Source: Samsonia erythrinae
Lineage (GTDB): Bacteria > Pseudomonadota > Gammaproteobacteria > Enterobacterales > Enterobacteriaceae
DNA: 64,000 bases
Direction: 5' to 3'
Assembly (NCBI RefSeq): GCF_004342665.1
Contig: NZ_SMBY01000001.1
Location: forward strand, 720,950 to 784,949
Shown here: piece after piece, positions 39,733 through 49,378 of the stretch
Layout of the letters: every line of letters starts with the position of its first letter
How positions within the stretch are numbered: the first letter of the stretch is position 1
The notes under the pieces: generated by a model
The model's input: the letters and a program-made list of their open reading frames with translations, nothing else
What the model was told of the DNA's origin: nothing
Databases searched by the model: none
Made by a program: the position numbers and the translations under genes

Positions 39733-40758
39733 TCAGGCCAGAACGGTATCGCCTTGTAACTGGCAACTACAGGCCAAAACATAGCCTTCTTCAATTTCCG
39801 CTGGTGTTAGCGTCATGGTACTACTGGTGGTGTAATGGCCGGAGAGCACGCGGGTTTTACAGCTCCCGCAAACGCCAGAGCGGCAGGCGGCGAGAACCGG
39901 CACCTTATTGGCTTCCAGTGCCGCCAGCAGGCTGCTCCCCACCGGCACGCGCAGATTTTTCAGCGGACGGCTGATGGTCAGCGTGAGCTGGTCGACATCC
40001 TCATCCGGCGCGTCGTCCATCGGGCGGAACTGCTCTTTAAAGATACGGTCAGAGGCAACGCCAAGCTGTTGGCTCAGCGTTGCAATCTGGTTCATGTACG
40101 GCGCGGGGCCGCAGGTCATTACCGTGCGGCTGGCGATATCGGGCACGCGTTCGATGAGCAGATCGCGGCTGATACGTCCGGCAAAGAATGCGGGCGTGGC
40201 GTCAAACTCCGCTATGAATGTCAGATGCAGTTGCTGTGGGTAGCGCTGCGCCAGTTCCTGCCATTCGCCGGCGAAGATCACCTGTTGCGGGTTGCGCACG
40301 TTGAAAATAACGTGGATATCGTTTTGGGCGTTGTTTGCCAGCAGCCAGCGGCACATTGACATAATGGGCGTGACGCCGCAGCCTGCCGCGGCCATCAGAT
40401 AACGGTTGCTGACCGCGTTGGCGCAGGTAAATTCGCCCTGTGCGTCCGACAGCCACAGGTGGTCGCCGACTTTCAGCGTTTGCGTCAGCCAGCGGGAGCC
40501 GATACCGTCGTCCAGTCTTCTTACCGTTAAGGTAATAAAACGGCTGAGTCCCGGTGAGGACGAGAGCGTATAAGCCCGTAGCGTCTCCGCGCTGTTCGCA
40601 ATGCTGACTAACGCATACTGCCCCGGTTGATACGGATAAAAATCATGGTTAATCAGTGAAATCGTCCAGACATCCGGCGTTTCCTGAGTAATCGAGTGTA
40701 CCTGCATGCGATTAGGGCAAAGTGGTGTAGGCCCAGTTTGAGGTACTGGCATAGTCAT
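39733..40758 (-). CDS. hcr: NADH oxidoreductase Hcr
   Basis: The electron-transfer partner of Hcp, 341 residues (322 in E. coli). It has an FAD-binding domain (RAYTLSSSPG, about 60-70), an NAD-binding domain (AAGCGVTPIMSMCRW; TCGPAPYMN) and a C-terminal plant-type 2Fe-2S ferredoxin domain with CRSGVCGSC and a distal Cys in LACSC. It passes electrons from NADH to Hcp for NO reduction. The frame opens at 40803; ATG 40758 (MTMPVPQTG) has GGAG seven bases upstream. It follows hcp after a structured 134-bp gap. Confidence 0.95.
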   Translation of the reverse strand: MTMPVPQTGPTPLCPNRMQVHSITQETPDVWTISLINHDFYPYQPGQYALVSIANSAETLRAYTLSSSPGLSRFITLTVRRLDDGIGSRWLTQTLKVGDHLWLSDAQGEFTCANAVSNRYLMAAAGCGVTPIMSMCRWLLANNAQNDIHVIFNVRNPQQVIFAGEWQELAQRYPQQLHLTFIAEFDATPAFFAGRISRDLLIERVPDIASRTVMTCGPAPYMNQIATLSQQLGVASDRIFKEQFRPMDDAPDEDVDQLTLTISRPLKNLRVPVGSSLLAALEANKVPVLAACRSGVCGSCKTRVLSGHYTTSSTMTLTPAEIEEGYVLACSCQLQGDTVLA

Positions 40759-40803
40759 AGCAGATCTCCATAACAAACGGATTCGACAAAACGCGTAAAG
40801 CAC

Positions 40804-40879
40804 GTGCCCTGGCGCAGGGCACTGGCGAGGGCATCGGTGGCGATACCCTCACCGTGTGACGAGGAACGCGTTCCGTCGT
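40804..40879 (-). other. Three consecutive hairpins in the hcp-hcr intercistronic region
   Basis: GTGCCCTG-GCG-CAGGGCAC (40804-40822); GAGGG.ATCG-N4-CGAT.CCCTC (about 40827-40851); and ACGA-GGAACGCGTTCC-G-TCGT (40859-40879). No U tracts, so they are more likely mRNA-processing or stabilising structures than terminators. Confidence 0.6.
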
Positions 40880-40892
40880 CCGCCTTCATTCA

Positions 40893-42545
40893 TCAAGCGG
40901 CCAGAATGGTGTTCATATCCTGTTCAACGGTTGTAATTGACCGTAAGCCGAATTTCTCATTCAGAATGGCGAGCAGGTTATCCGTCAGGAAGCCCGGCGC
41001 GGTTGGCCCGGTGTAGATATTTTTCACGCCAAGTGACAGCAGGGTGAGCAGGATGACGATCGCTTTTTGTTCAAACCAGGAGAGCACCAGACTGAGCGGC
41101 AGATCGTTCACGCCACAACCGAGTTTTTCCGCCAGCTTGACGGCCAGAATAATGGCGGAATAAGCGTCATTACACTGACCGACATCCAGCAGACGCGGCA
41201 GGCCTTCCAGCGTCCCGAAGTCCAGCTTGTTAAAACGGTATTTACCGCATGCCAGCGTCATGATCAGGCAGTCTTGCGGCACATTCAACGCGAAGTCGGT
41301 GAAGTAGCTACGTTCTTCACGGCTACCGTCGCAGCCGCCAACCAGGAAGACATGGCGCAGTTTCTGCTGTGCGACCAGATCGATCACGGTATCGGCGGCG
41401 CTCAGCAGGGTTTCCCGGCCAAAACCGACGGTGATCGTGTGCTCGATTTCGCTGTACGGGAAACCGGCCAAACGCTGCGCCTGTTCGATAACCGGAGTGA
41501 AATCGTCGCCTTCCAGATGGTTGACGCCCGGCCAGCCCACAATGCTGCGCGTCCAGATGCGATCGCCGTAGTTACCGACGTTGGGATCGATGATGCAGTT
41601 GGACGTCATGACGACGGGGCCGGGGAACTTGGCGAATTCGGTCTGCTGGTTCTGCCAGCCGCTGCCGTAGTTACCGACCAGATGTTTGAATTTTCCCAGT
41701 TCCGGATAACCGTGTGCCGGCAGCATCTCGCCGTGCGTATAGACATTGACGCCGGTGCCTTCGGTTTGCTCCAGCAGCAGGCGCAGGTCTTTTAGATCGT
41801 GGCCGGAAATCAGAATCGCCTTCCCGGCGACAGGGCGGACGTTAACCGTTGTCGGCTGCGGGTTGCCGTATGCGTCGGTTTCGCCACGGTCGAGGATCGC
41901 CATGACGTTGAAATTCATTTTGCCGATGCCCATGGCGTTGTTGAGCAGGGTATCCACATCGGATGGCTGCGTGCCCAGCCATGCCATGAACGCGTGATAT
42001 TCAGCATAAATCGCATCATCATACTGGCCGAGAACGTGCGCGTGCTCCATATAAGCCGCCGCCCCTTTCAGGCCGTAAAGGCAGAGCATACGCAAACCGT
42101 GGATATCATCGCCGACGAGGGTTTTGTCGTTATCCAGCGCAAATTCCGCCGCCTGTTGTAATAACGTAGGAATATCGTTGCCAGCCAGTTGTAAGGCCGC
42201 CATGGGATGATCCACGCTGGCTGCCGCATCCTGCAGACGGCAGCGAACCGCCAGCGAATCACGCAGCGTAATGGCTTCCTGAGCATAACCAATAATGCGT
42301 TGAGAATCGAAATTCACGTTGGTCAACGTTGAAAAGAAGGCGCGTGGCGCGAAGCTGTCGATCTCGTGATCGATGATATCCAGTTCGCGCGCTTTCAGCG
42401 CCCAGGCTGAAAGTCCTTGCAGTACCGCTACCAGCAGATCTTGCAGATCGGACGTCTCAGCAGTCTTGCCGCACATGCCTTGCGCGTAAGCGCAGCCGTT
42501 TCCGGCAGGGGTACGAATCGTCTGTTCACATTGCACACAAAACAT
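40893..42545 (-). CDS. hcp: Hydroxylamine reductase / NO reductase Hcp (hybrid cluster protein)
   Basis: A 550-residue enzyme, exactly the E. coli length. It holds an iron-sulfur cluster and a hybrid 4Fe-2S-2O cluster; in E. coli it acts as a high-affinity NO reductase under anaerobiosis and promotes S-nitrosylation. The N-terminal cluster cysteines are in MFCVQCEQT...[18 protein letters not shown]. Hybrid-cluster ligands lie in [23 protein letters not shown] and LACGKYRFN. The frame opens at 42572; ATG 42545 follows AAGGAA. Predicted control by NsrR and FNR is listed separately. Confidence 0.97.
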   Translation of the reverse strand: MFCVQCEQTIRTPAGNGCAYAQGMCGKTAETSDLQDLLVAVLQGLSAWALKARELDIIDHEIDSFAPRAFFSTLTNVNFDSQRIIGYAQEAITLRDSLAVRCRLQDAAASVDHPMAALQLAGNDIPTLLQQAAEFALDNDKTLVGDDIHGLRMLCLYGLKGAAAYMEHAHVLGQYDDAIYAEYHAFMAWLGTQPSDVDTLLNNAMGIGKMNFNVMAILDRGETDAYGNPQPTTVNVRPVAGKAILISGHDLKDLRLLLEQTEGTGVNVYTHGEMLPAHGYPELGKFKHLVGNYGSGWQNQQTEFAKFPGPVVMTSNCIIDPNVGNYGDRIWTRSIVGWPGVNHLEGDDFTPVIEQAQRLAGFPYSEIEHTITVGFGRETLLSAADTVIDLVAQQKLRHVFLVGGCDGSREERSYFTDFALNVPQDCLIMTLACGKYRFNKLDFGTLEGLPRLLDVGQCNDAYSAIILAVKLAEKLGCGVNDLPLSLVLSWFEQKAIVILLTLLSLGVKNIYTGPTAPGFLTDNLLAILNEKFGLRSITTVEQDMNTILAA

Positions 42546-42563
42546 AATCACGTTCCTTTTTTT

Positions 42564-42586
42564 AAGTTGCATTTAAAATGCTTGTT
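42564..42586. promoter_or_regulatory. NsrR operator upstream of hcp
   Basis: A 23-bp near-palindrome: AAGTTGCATTT, A, then AAATGCTTGTT. It matches the NsrR consensus AAGATGCATTT-N-AAATGCATCTT at 20 of 23 positions. It lies 19 bp before the hcp start, overlapping the probable transcription start. NsrR is the nitric-oxide-sensing repressor of hcp in E. coli. Confidence 0.88.
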
Positions 42587-42646
42587 TTAAGCATAGTGTC
42601 AGCCGAGGCAGGTAAAAAGGCTTTTTTAGTGCAACATTAGGTAAAT

Positions 42647-42660
42647 TTGATTTAGCGCAA
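42647..42660. promoter_or_regulatory. FNR-like site upstream of hcp
   Basis: TTGATTTAGCGCAA: a perfect left half-site and a right half with two mismatches to TTGAT-N4-ATCAA. It is about 70-80 bases upstream of the probable start, consistent with FNR activation of hcp under anaerobiosis. Confidence 0.6.
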
Positions 42661-42735
42661 TTTTGGTGATGGGCAATGAAAATCACTCTCAATCACTGCC
42701 CATAAATTAAGGAGAAAAAAGACGGGGCCGTACAT

Positions 42736-43635
42736 TTATGAAGTAAATAATGCCATCAGAACGGGGGCGGCGAGGCTTAAGAGAAAACCATGCACAATTG
42801 CCGCAGGCACCATATCGACACCGGCACTGCGCTGCAAGACCGGCAGGGTGAAATCCATTGATGTCGCGCCGCAAAGACCCAGTGCGCACGAGCGATGACG
42901 TTGTGCCAGCGCCGGGATCAGCATAATCGCCAGGAGTTCACGCATCAGATCGTTGAAAAATGCCGCGCTGCCGAGAACGGGCCCAAGCGCATCGGTCAGC
43001 AGGATGCCGGACAGCGAATACCAGCCATAGCCGGATGCCATCGCCAGTCCGGTTTTCAGCGGTAGTTCCAGAATCCATGCGGCAAGCAGGCCGCCGCCGA
43101 GCGCGCTCATGCCGACAATGGTCGCAATCAGCAGACCGCGAGGAGAGAGGACGATCTGGCGTAGCGTCATACCGCTGTTGCGTAGCTGGACACCGACCAG
43201 AAATAATAGAAAGAGCAGCGCGTATTCGCTGCCTTGGCTGGCGTAAGTAAACCCCGGCCACTGCGTTAATCCCAGTAAAAAACCGCCGAGGACCACGCCG
43301 CAGAGCTTGAGCGATTCGAGGATCATGCGGAACCGGGAAAGCGGCATCGTTTCTTTATACGCACTGCGCCAGGGGCTGCGCTTTTCCCATAGCCACAGGG
43401 CGAAGGCGTTGGCCGCGATGATGCAGAGAGTAAATACGGCGGTATAGCGAAAAATCAGTAACAAATTACTGCTAAGATCGTCTAAAAAAGCCAGGCTTAT
43501 CCCCATTAAAAACAGGATGACGTATACCATCCCATTCAGCATGTGGTTAATCCGCTGTAATGCTTTTTTGCCACGCAGCGGCACCAGATAGCCAATGATG
43601 AGGGGGAATAAAATAATGAATAATCCTGAATACAT
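42736..43635 (-). CDS. lysO: L-lysine exporter LysO
   Basis: A 299-residue inner-membrane protein (299 in E. coli, formerly YbjE) with about eight helices, which exports lysine and confers resistance to the toxic analogue thialysine. Conserved stretches are ILFLMGISLAFLDDLSSNLL, LFLLFLVGVQLRNSGMTL, ASGYGWYSLSGILLTDALGPVLGSAAFFNDL and GLCGATSMDFTLPVLQR. A GTG precedes the chosen ATG by one codon. Divergent from ybjD. In E. coli lysO is ArgR-regulated; I did not find a convincing ARG box here. Confidence 0.95.
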   Translation of the reverse strand: MYSGLFIILFPLIIGYLVPLRGKKALQRINHMLNGMVYVILFLMGISLAFLDDLSSNLLLIFRYTAVFTLCIIAANAFALWLWEKRSPWRSAYKETMPLSRFRMILESLKLCGVVLGGFLLGLTQWPGFTYASQGSEYALLFLLFLVGVQLRNSGMTLRQIVLSPRGLLIATIVGMSALGGGLLAAWILELPLKTGLAMASGYGWYSLSGILLTDALGPVLGSAAFFNDLMRELLAIMLIPALAQRHRSCALGLCGATSMDFTLPVLQRSAGVDMVPAAIVHGFLLSLAAPVLMALFTS

Positions 43636-43919
43636 CACAGAATGGGTGTCCTTACGTGAGAATAACTGCTGTCGTCCGTATTCTAGGTGTATTGCCGTCG
43701 GTCAATGAAGTTTTTCTTCTTTGTTTCCACTATAACTAGCCTCAGGCGGGCAAAAAACGCACGCCGCAAGTTGATCGTATCGTGAGGTTCATCGGCGATG
43801 ATGGGGGAAGAAAAAGAATCATCGATTAAAAATACGTTATCGTCGTGAGTCATGCACCGTTATGCGGGGCGACTCGACGGTGTCTGGTGACCCGCAGACC
43901 GCAACGATAGGAGAAAAGG
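43636..43919. other. Divergent region between lysO and ybjD
   Basis: Probably holds both promoters. No known operator or structured RNA was recognised. E. coli has aqpZ here; it is absent. Confidence 0.3.
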
Positions 43920-45584
43920 ATGCGTCTGGAGAGTGTCGAAATCCTGGGATTTCGCGGAATCAATCGTTTGTCGTTGACGCTGGATGAAAACAACGTACTC
44001 ATTGGCGAGAACGCCTGGGGGAAATCGAGCCTGCTCGATGCATTCTCGTTACTGCTTGCCCCCACGCTACCGCTTTATCACTTTGATATGCAGGATTTTT
44101 ATTTTACGCCCGGCGATGAAAATAGCCGGGAAAGACATCTTCAGATCATCTTCACGTTTTGCGAGACGGCACCGGGGCACCATCTGTCCCCGCGTTATCG
44201 ATCGCTCGGCCCGGTTTGGGTGAAAGACGAGACGTCGCTAAGCCGCATTTTTTATCGGCTGGAAGGGGAAGTGGACGAAAGCCAGTCGGTGTTCACCTGG
44301 CGTAGCTTTCTGGACGCGGAAGGTCACCCGCTGCCGCTGGAGAATATTGACGCGCTGGCCAGAGAGGTGGTGCGCCTGCACCCGGTGCTGCGTTTGCGTG
44401 ATGCGCGCTTTATGCGTCGCCTGCGCGCCGGAACGCTGTCGGCCACGTTAGATAACAGCAATGAAAAGCTGGCTCAGCAGTTTGAACAGCTTGTTCGCGA
44501 GCTGGCGCAAAATCCGCAGAAACTGACGGATAAAGAGCTGCGTCAAGGGCTGATCGCGATGAGACAACTGCTGGAACACTACTTTTCCGAGCAGAATGCC
44601 ACGGGGAACGAGCGGCATCACCATCGCCATGCGAGGACGCACAACGGTAAGTCATGGCGATCGTTGGATAACATCAATCGCCTGATTGCCGATCCAAATA
44701 GCCGCAGTCGTCGAATTATCTTGCTGGGGCTGTTTTCCACGCTGTTGCAGGCGAAAGGATCGGTTACGTTGGATCCGCATGCGCGCCCGCTATTACTTAT
44801 TGAAGATCCGGAAACCCGGCTGCATCCGATCATGCTGTCGGTTGCCTGGGGGCTGCTGATGCAGCTACCGCTCCAGAAAGTGACGACAACCAACTCCGGG
44901 GAGCTATTGTCGCTGGTGCCGATGGAGCAAGTGTGCCGTCTGGTACGGGAGTCCTCACGGGTGGCGACGTATCGGATTGGTCGTCAGGGCATGAATGCGG
45001 AAGACAGCCGACGTATCGGTTTTCACATTCGTCTGAATCGGCCTGCGTCACTCTTTGCCCGCTGTTGGCTGCTGGTGGAGGGGGAAACCGAAGTCTGGAT
45101 GCTGAATGAACTGGCGCGTCAATGCGGCCATCATTTCGAGGCTGAAGGCGTGAAGGTGATTGAGTTTGCCCAGTCTGGCCTGCGACCCTTGCTGAAATTC
45201 GCGCGGCGTATGGGGATTGAGTGGCACGTACTGGTGGATGGCGATGACGCGGGGAAAAAATATGCCGCCACGGCGAGGAGCCAGTTAGACGAGCAGGGAG
45301 AGCGCGAACGCGATCATCTGACCGTCCTGCCGGCATCCGATATGGAGCACTACATGTATCGCACCGGATTCAGCCACGTCTACCATCGCATCGCACAGCT
45401 ACCGGAAAAAGTGCCGCTATCGATGCATAAAGTGATTCTCAAAGCTATCCATCGTTCATCCAAGCCCGATTTGGCCATTGAAGTCGCGATGGAAGCCGCG
45501 ACGTTGGGCAACGATGCCATCCCGCCGCTCATTCGCGGCATGTTTTCCCGCGTACTGTGGCTGGCGCGCGGACGGGCGGATTAG
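43920..45584 (+). CDS. ybjD: YbjD, OLD-family ATP-dependent nuclease homologue
   Basis: A 554-residue protein (552 in E. coli) of the OLD (overcoming lysogenization defect) family. The N-terminal SMC-like ATPase has Walker A GENAWGKSS (about 33-41), signature-region VILL-type segment IILLGLFSTLLQAKG and Walker B PLLLIEDPETRLHP. The C-terminal TOPRIM nuclease domain has LLVEGETE (about 385) and VLVDGDDAGKK (about 440). Family members are nucleases, several of them in phage defence; YbjD's role is unknown. It stands alone, with no UvrD-like (GajB) partner, between divergent lysO and a terminator. Confidence 0.92.
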   Translation: MRLESVEILGFRGINRLSLTLDENNVLIGENAWGKSSLLDAFSLLLAPTLPLYHFDMQDFYFTPGDENSRERHLQIIFTFCETAPGHHLSPRYRSLGPVWVKDETSLSRIFYRLEGEVDESQSVFTWRSFLDAEGHPLPLENIDALAREVVRLHPVLRLRDARFMRRLRAGTLSATLDNSNEKLAQQFEQLVRELAQNPQKLTDKELRQGLIAMRQLLEHYFSEQNATGNERHHHRHARTHNGKSWRSLDNINRLIADPNSRSRRIILLGLFSTLLQAKGSVTLDPHARPLLLIEDPETRLHPIMLSVAWGLLMQLPLQKVTTTNSGELLSLVPMEQVCRLVRESSRVATYRIGRQGMNAEDSRRIGFHIRLNRPASLFARCWLLVEGETEVWMLNELARQCGHHFEAEGVKVIEFAQSGLRPLLKFARRMGIEWHVLVDGDDAGKKYAATARSQLDEQGERERDHLTVLPASDMEHYMYRTGFSHVYHRIAQLPEKVPLSMHKVILKAIHRSSKPDLAIEVAMEAATLGNDAIPPLIRGMFSRVLWLARGRAD

Positions 45585-45636
45585 CAGCGAGGCAATCTGA
45601 CGGGGAAGGTGCAGGGATTCATTGCCGCCGGAAATG

Positions 45637-45668
45637 AAAATGCCGTTCGTTGACGGAACGGCATTTTT
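45637..45668. terminator. Bidirectional terminator between ybjD and cspD
   Basis: AAAATGCCGTTC-N6-then GGAACGGCATTTTT: an 8-bp G/C-containing stem (45641-45648 with 45656-45663) flanked by A and T runs, so it can stop transcription from both sides. Confidence 0.9.
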
Positions 45669-45724
45669 ACATTGTCTTAGTGTTTACCGGTTTTTTGAAT
45701 CGCAATGTAGGAAATAGAAGAAGG

Positions 45725-45946
45725 TCAGGATAGGGCTTCGCCGCTCTGCGGGACGATCAGGCAGGCATGATTGCCCTTCGGCCCTTGATGAACATCAAAC
45801 CTGACAACCTGTCCGGCTTTCAGCGTTCGGTAGCCATCCATCTGAATCGTTGAGTAGTGGGCGAAAATATCCTCCCCTCCGCCTTCAGGACAGATAAAAC
45901 CAAACCCTTTGGCATTATTGAACCATTTAACAGTACCTGTCTCCAT
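45725..45946 (-). CDS. cspD: Cold-shock-like protein CspD
   Basis: A 73-residue cold-shock-domain protein (74 in E. coli) with RNP1 KGFGFI and RNP2 DIFAHY. In E. coli CspD is made in stationary phase, binds single-stranded DNA and inhibits replication; it is not cold-induced. The C-terminal QSGEALS tail differs from E. coli. Divergent from clpS, the conserved arrangement. Confidence 0.95.
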   Translation of the reverse strand: METGTVKWFNNAKGFGFICPEGGGEDIFAHYSTIQMDGYRTLKAGQVVRFDVHQGPKGNHACLIVPQSGEALS

Positions 45947-46364
45947 GCATTGACATCCTTCGCAAGAGTAGTCTTTTTAGTAAGGTGTGGTTATTTGGTT
46001 ACTACGTGAATTGATTAAAACTCCACCAATTCACTCGTATACTTTAGTGAAATCGATCCCGGCGTCAAGCGATCCGCCACGCGGCAAGAGGGGGAGTTTG
46101 TCAAAGTTTGATGCAGATAACGCTATTGGTGAACCCGGGCGCGCATTGCGCCACCAAGATATCGGGCACAGGTCTTGAATTTTGCGTTCCGGGAACCATT
46201 TCAGTTACTGAGTGGTAAAATAAAAAGCGGACGTGCTACTGTAAATGCAGGGTTGCCCGTCATTTTTCACGTTGCATCCGCAGGTTTCCTGCCGCGTGAG
46301 ATCTCTTGGGGATAAACAGACGGATATCGGGAAGCGCGGTATTCGTAAATGATGTGGATAGAGA
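45947..46364. other. Divergent region between cspD and clpS
   Basis: No gene recognised. It contains a perfect inverted repeat, GTGAATTG (46006-46013) and CAATTCAC (46027-46034), 13 bp apart and 60 bp upstream of cspD, so within its promoter region. macAB, present near here in E. coli, are absent. Confidence 0.4.
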
Positions 46365-46685
46365 ATGGGAAACAACAGTACGTGGTCACAATCGGAAAGC
46401 CTGGCCGCCGATCGACAGAAAGAGAAATTGCAGCCGCCATCGATGTATAACGTGGTGTTGAATAACGATGATTACACCCCGATGGAATTTGTTATTGACG
46501 TTCTGCAAAAGTTCTTTTCTTATGATATTGAACGCGCCACGCAGCTTATGCTAACCGTGCATTATCAGGGAAAAGCGATTTGTGGCGTATTCAGTGCGGA
46601 AGTGGCTGAGACCAAAGTCGTACAAGTTAATCGTTATGCCAGAGAAAACGAGCACCCGCTGCTCTGTACGCTGGAAAAAGCCTGA
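46365..46685 (+). CDS. clpS: ATP-dependent Clp protease adaptor ClpS
   Basis: A 106-residue N-recognin (106 in E. coli) that hands N-end-rule substrates to ClpAP. The conserved core is [20 protein letters not shown], where the NDD acidic residues and a Met form the N-degron pocket, followed by [20 protein letters not shown]. The N-terminal 25 residues are flexible and variable. clpA starts 29 bp later. Confidence 0.97.
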   Translation: MGNNSTWSQSESLAADRQKEKLQPPSMYNVVLNNDDYTPMEFVIDVLQKFFSYDIERATQLMLTVHYQGKAICGVFSAEVAETKVVQVNRYARENEHPLLCTLEKA

Positions 46686-46714
46686 AGTCAGGCGATTTAT
46701 TGGGAGAGGTGCCT

Positions 46715-48988
46715 ATGCTCAATCAAGAACTGGAACTCAGTCTCAACATGGCTTTCGCCAGAGCGCGTGAGCACCGACATGAGTTTATGACCGTGGAGCA
46801 CCTGCTGTTGGCGCTGCTCAGTAATCCGGCCGCACGTGAAGCATTGGAAGCCTGTACGGTAGATTTAGCCGCCTTGCGTCAGGAATTGGAAGCGTTCATT
46901 GAACAAACTACGCCTACCTTGCCGCAGGGCGATGACGAACGGGAAACGCAGCCGACGCTTAGCTTCCAGCGCGTATTGCAACGTGCGGTCTTCCATGTGC
47001 AATCCTCAGGCCGTAGCGAGGTCTCTGGCGCGAACGTTCTGGTCGCGATTTTCAGCGAACAGGAATCTCAGGCGGCCTACCTGCTGCGCAAGCATGATGT
47101 CAGCCGTCTGGACGTCGTGAACTTTATCTCTCACGGCACGCGCAAAGAAGAGCCTTCTCAGTCATCGAATCCTGAAAGCCCCGCCAGTGAAGAACAGACT
47201 GGAGGGGAAGATCGTATGGAAAACTTCACCACCAATCTCAATCAGTTGGCTCGTGTCGGGGGCATTGATCCGCTCATTGGCCGCGATAAAGAACTGGAGC
47301 GCACGATTCAGGTGTTATGCCGCCGCCGTAAAAATAACCCGCTGCTGGTCGGCGAATCCGGCGTGGGTAAAACGGCGATTGCGGAAGGGTTGGCCTGGCG
47401 TATTGTGCAAGGGGACGTACCGGAAGTCATGGCGGAATGCACGCTGTATTCGCTGGATATCGGTGCGCTCTTGGCTGGCACCAAATACCGCGGCGACTTT
47501 GAAAAGCGTTTCAAGGCGCTGTTGAAGCAGTTGGAGCAGGATAAAAACAGCATTCTGTTTATTGATGAAATTCACACGATTATCGGCGCTGGCGCGGCGT
47601 CCGGTGGTCAGGTCGACGCGGCCAACCTGATTAAACCGCTGCTTTCCAGCGGCAAGATCCGCGTTATTGGTTCAACGACCTATCAGGAATTCAGCAATAT
47701 CTTTGAAAAGGATCGGGCGCTGGCGCGTCGCTTCCAGAAGATTGATATTACTGAGCCGAGCGTGGATGAAACCGTACAAATTATTAATGGTCTGAAGCCG
47801 AAGTACGAGGCTCACCATGATGTTCGCTATACCTCGAAAGCTATTCGTGCGGCGGTAGAATTGTCGGTGAAATACATCAACGATCGCCATCTGCCGGATA
47901 AAGCTATTGATGTGATTGATGAAGCGGGCGCGCGTAGCCGTTTGGTGCCGGTCAGCAAACGCAAGAAAACCGTCAACGTGAACGACATCGAATCGGTTGT
48001 GGCGCGTATTGCCCGTATTCCAGAAAAAACCGTCTCCGCCAGCGATCGGGATGTGCTGAAAAACCTCAGCGATCGTCTGAAAATGCTGGTATTCGGGCAG
48101 GATAAAGCCATTGAAGCGCTGTCTGAATCCATCAAGATGAGCCGTGCGGGGTTGGGTCAGGAGCGCAAGCCGGTCGGTTCCTTCCTGTTTGCCGGCCCTA
48201 CCGGCGTGGGTAAGACGGAAGTCACGCTACAGTTGGCAAAAGCGCTGGATATTGAACTGCTGCGTTTTGATATGTCTGAATACATGGAGCGCCACACGGT
48301 AAGCCGCCTGATTGGCGCGCCTCCCGGCTACGTCGGTTACGATCAGGGGGGCCTGCTGACTGATGCCGTTATTAAGCATCCCCATGCGGTGTTGCTGCTG
48401 GATGAGATTGAAAAAGCGCATCCGGATGTCTTTAACCTGCTGTTGCAGGTGATGGATAACGGCACGCTCACCGACAACAATGGCCGTAAAGCGGATTTCC
48501 GCAACGTCATTGTCGTTATGACGACCAATGCCGGCGTGCGGGAAACACAGCGTAAATCCATCGGTATCATCCATCAGGACAACAGCAGCGATGCGATGGA
48601 AGAGATCAAGAAGGTGTTTACGCCGGAATTCCGTAACCGTCTGGATGGGATCATCTGGTTCAATCACCTGTCGACCGACGTGATTCAGCAGGTTGTCGAT
48701 AAGTTTATCGTGGAGCTTCAGGCACAGTTGGACGCGAAAGGCGTGTCGCTGGAAGTCAGTGACGAAGCGCGTAACTGGCTGGCGGAAAAAGGCTATGATA
48801 AAGCGATGGGAGCCAGACCCATGGCGCGGGTGATGCAGGAGAACCTCAAGAAACCGCTGGCTAACGAGCTGCTGTTTGGTTCGCTGGTGGATGGCGGTTC
48901 TGTCACGGTGGAACTGGATAAAGAGACGCAACAGCTGACGTATGGCTTTAAGAGCGCGCAGAAGCGTAAAACGGAAAGCGTTAATTAA
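46715..48988 (+). CDS. clpA: ATP-dependent Clp protease ATP-binding subunit ClpA
   Basis: A 757-residue AAA+ unfoldase (758 in E. coli) that feeds substrates to ClpP. An N-terminal ClpS-binding double repeat spans about 1-142. AAA module D1 has Walker A GESGVGKT and Walker B ILFIDEIHT; D2 has GPTGVGKT and VLLLDEIEKAH. The ClpP-docking IGL-type loop reads KSIGIIHQD, with Ile in place of Leu at its third position. The frame opens at 46700; ATG 46715 gives the E. coli start MLNQELELSLNMAF. Strong terminator downstream. Confidence 0.98.
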   Translation: MLNQELELSLNMAFARAREHRHEFMTVEHLLLALLSNPAAREALEACTVDLAALRQELEAFIEQTTPTLPQGDDERETQPTLSFQRVLQRAVFHVQSSGRSEVSGANVLVAIFSEQESQAAYLLRKHDVSRLDVVNFISHGTRKEEPSQSSNPESPASEEQTGGEDRMENFTTNLNQLARVGGIDPLIGRDKELERTIQVLCRRRKNNPLLVGESGVGKTAIAEGLAWRIVQGDVPEVMAECTLYSLDIGALLAGTKYRGDFEKRFKALLKQLEQDKNSILFIDEIHTIIGAGAASGGQVDAANLIKPLLSSGKIRVIGSTTYQEFSNIFEKDRALARRFQKIDITEPSVDETVQIINGLKPKYEAHHDVRYTSKAIRAAVELSVKYINDRHLPDKAIDVIDEAGARSRLVPVSKRKKTVNVNDIESVVARIARIPEKTVSASDRDVLKNLSDRLKMLVFGQDKAIEALSESIKMSRAGLGQERKPVGSFLFAGPTGVGKTEVTLQLAKALDIELLRFDMSEYMERHTVSRLIGAPPGYVGYDQGGLLTDAVIKHPHAVLLLDEIEKAHPDVFNLLLQVMDNGTLTDNNGRKADFRNVIVVMTTNAGVRETQRKSIGIIHQDNSSDAMEEIKKVFTPEFRNRLDGIIWFNHLSTDVIQQVVDKFIVELQAQLDAKGVSLEVSDEARNWLAEKGYDKAMGARPMARVMQENLKKPLANELLFGSLVDGGSVTVELDKETQQLTYGFKSAQKRKTESVN

Positions 48989-49009
48989 TCGATATCGTCG
49001 TTGTTATCT

Positions 49010-49037
49010 AAAAGGGATGCTGAGGCATCCCTTTTTT
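49010..49037 (+). terminator. Terminator of clpSA
   Basis: AAAAGGGATGC, a TGAG loop, then GCATCCCTTTTTT, 22 bp after the clpA stop. A strong stem and U tract. Confidence 0.94.
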
Positions 49038-49054
49038 ACATTTTGGCGCACGCC

Positions 49055-49089
49055 AAAAAACAAAAGCCCTTACCATGCAGGAAAGGGCT
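49055..49089 (-). terminator. Terminator of infA
   Basis: On the minus strand AGCCCTT-N11-AAGGGCT (plus 49065-49089) followed by TTTGTTTTTT. The tRNA-Ser gene that E. coli has between clpA and infA is absent. Confidence 0.92.
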
Positions 49090-49141
49090 GGGAAGGAGTA
49101 ACACCCTCATTTATCGCTGTTTTCAGCGAGGAGCGAACCGC

Positions 49142-49378
<237 letters not shown>

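Noticed and set aside
48989-49141. tRNA-Ser gene expected between clpA and infA
   Set aside because: The interval is fully occupied by two terminators and contains no tRNA arms or GTTCGAATC-type T-loop.
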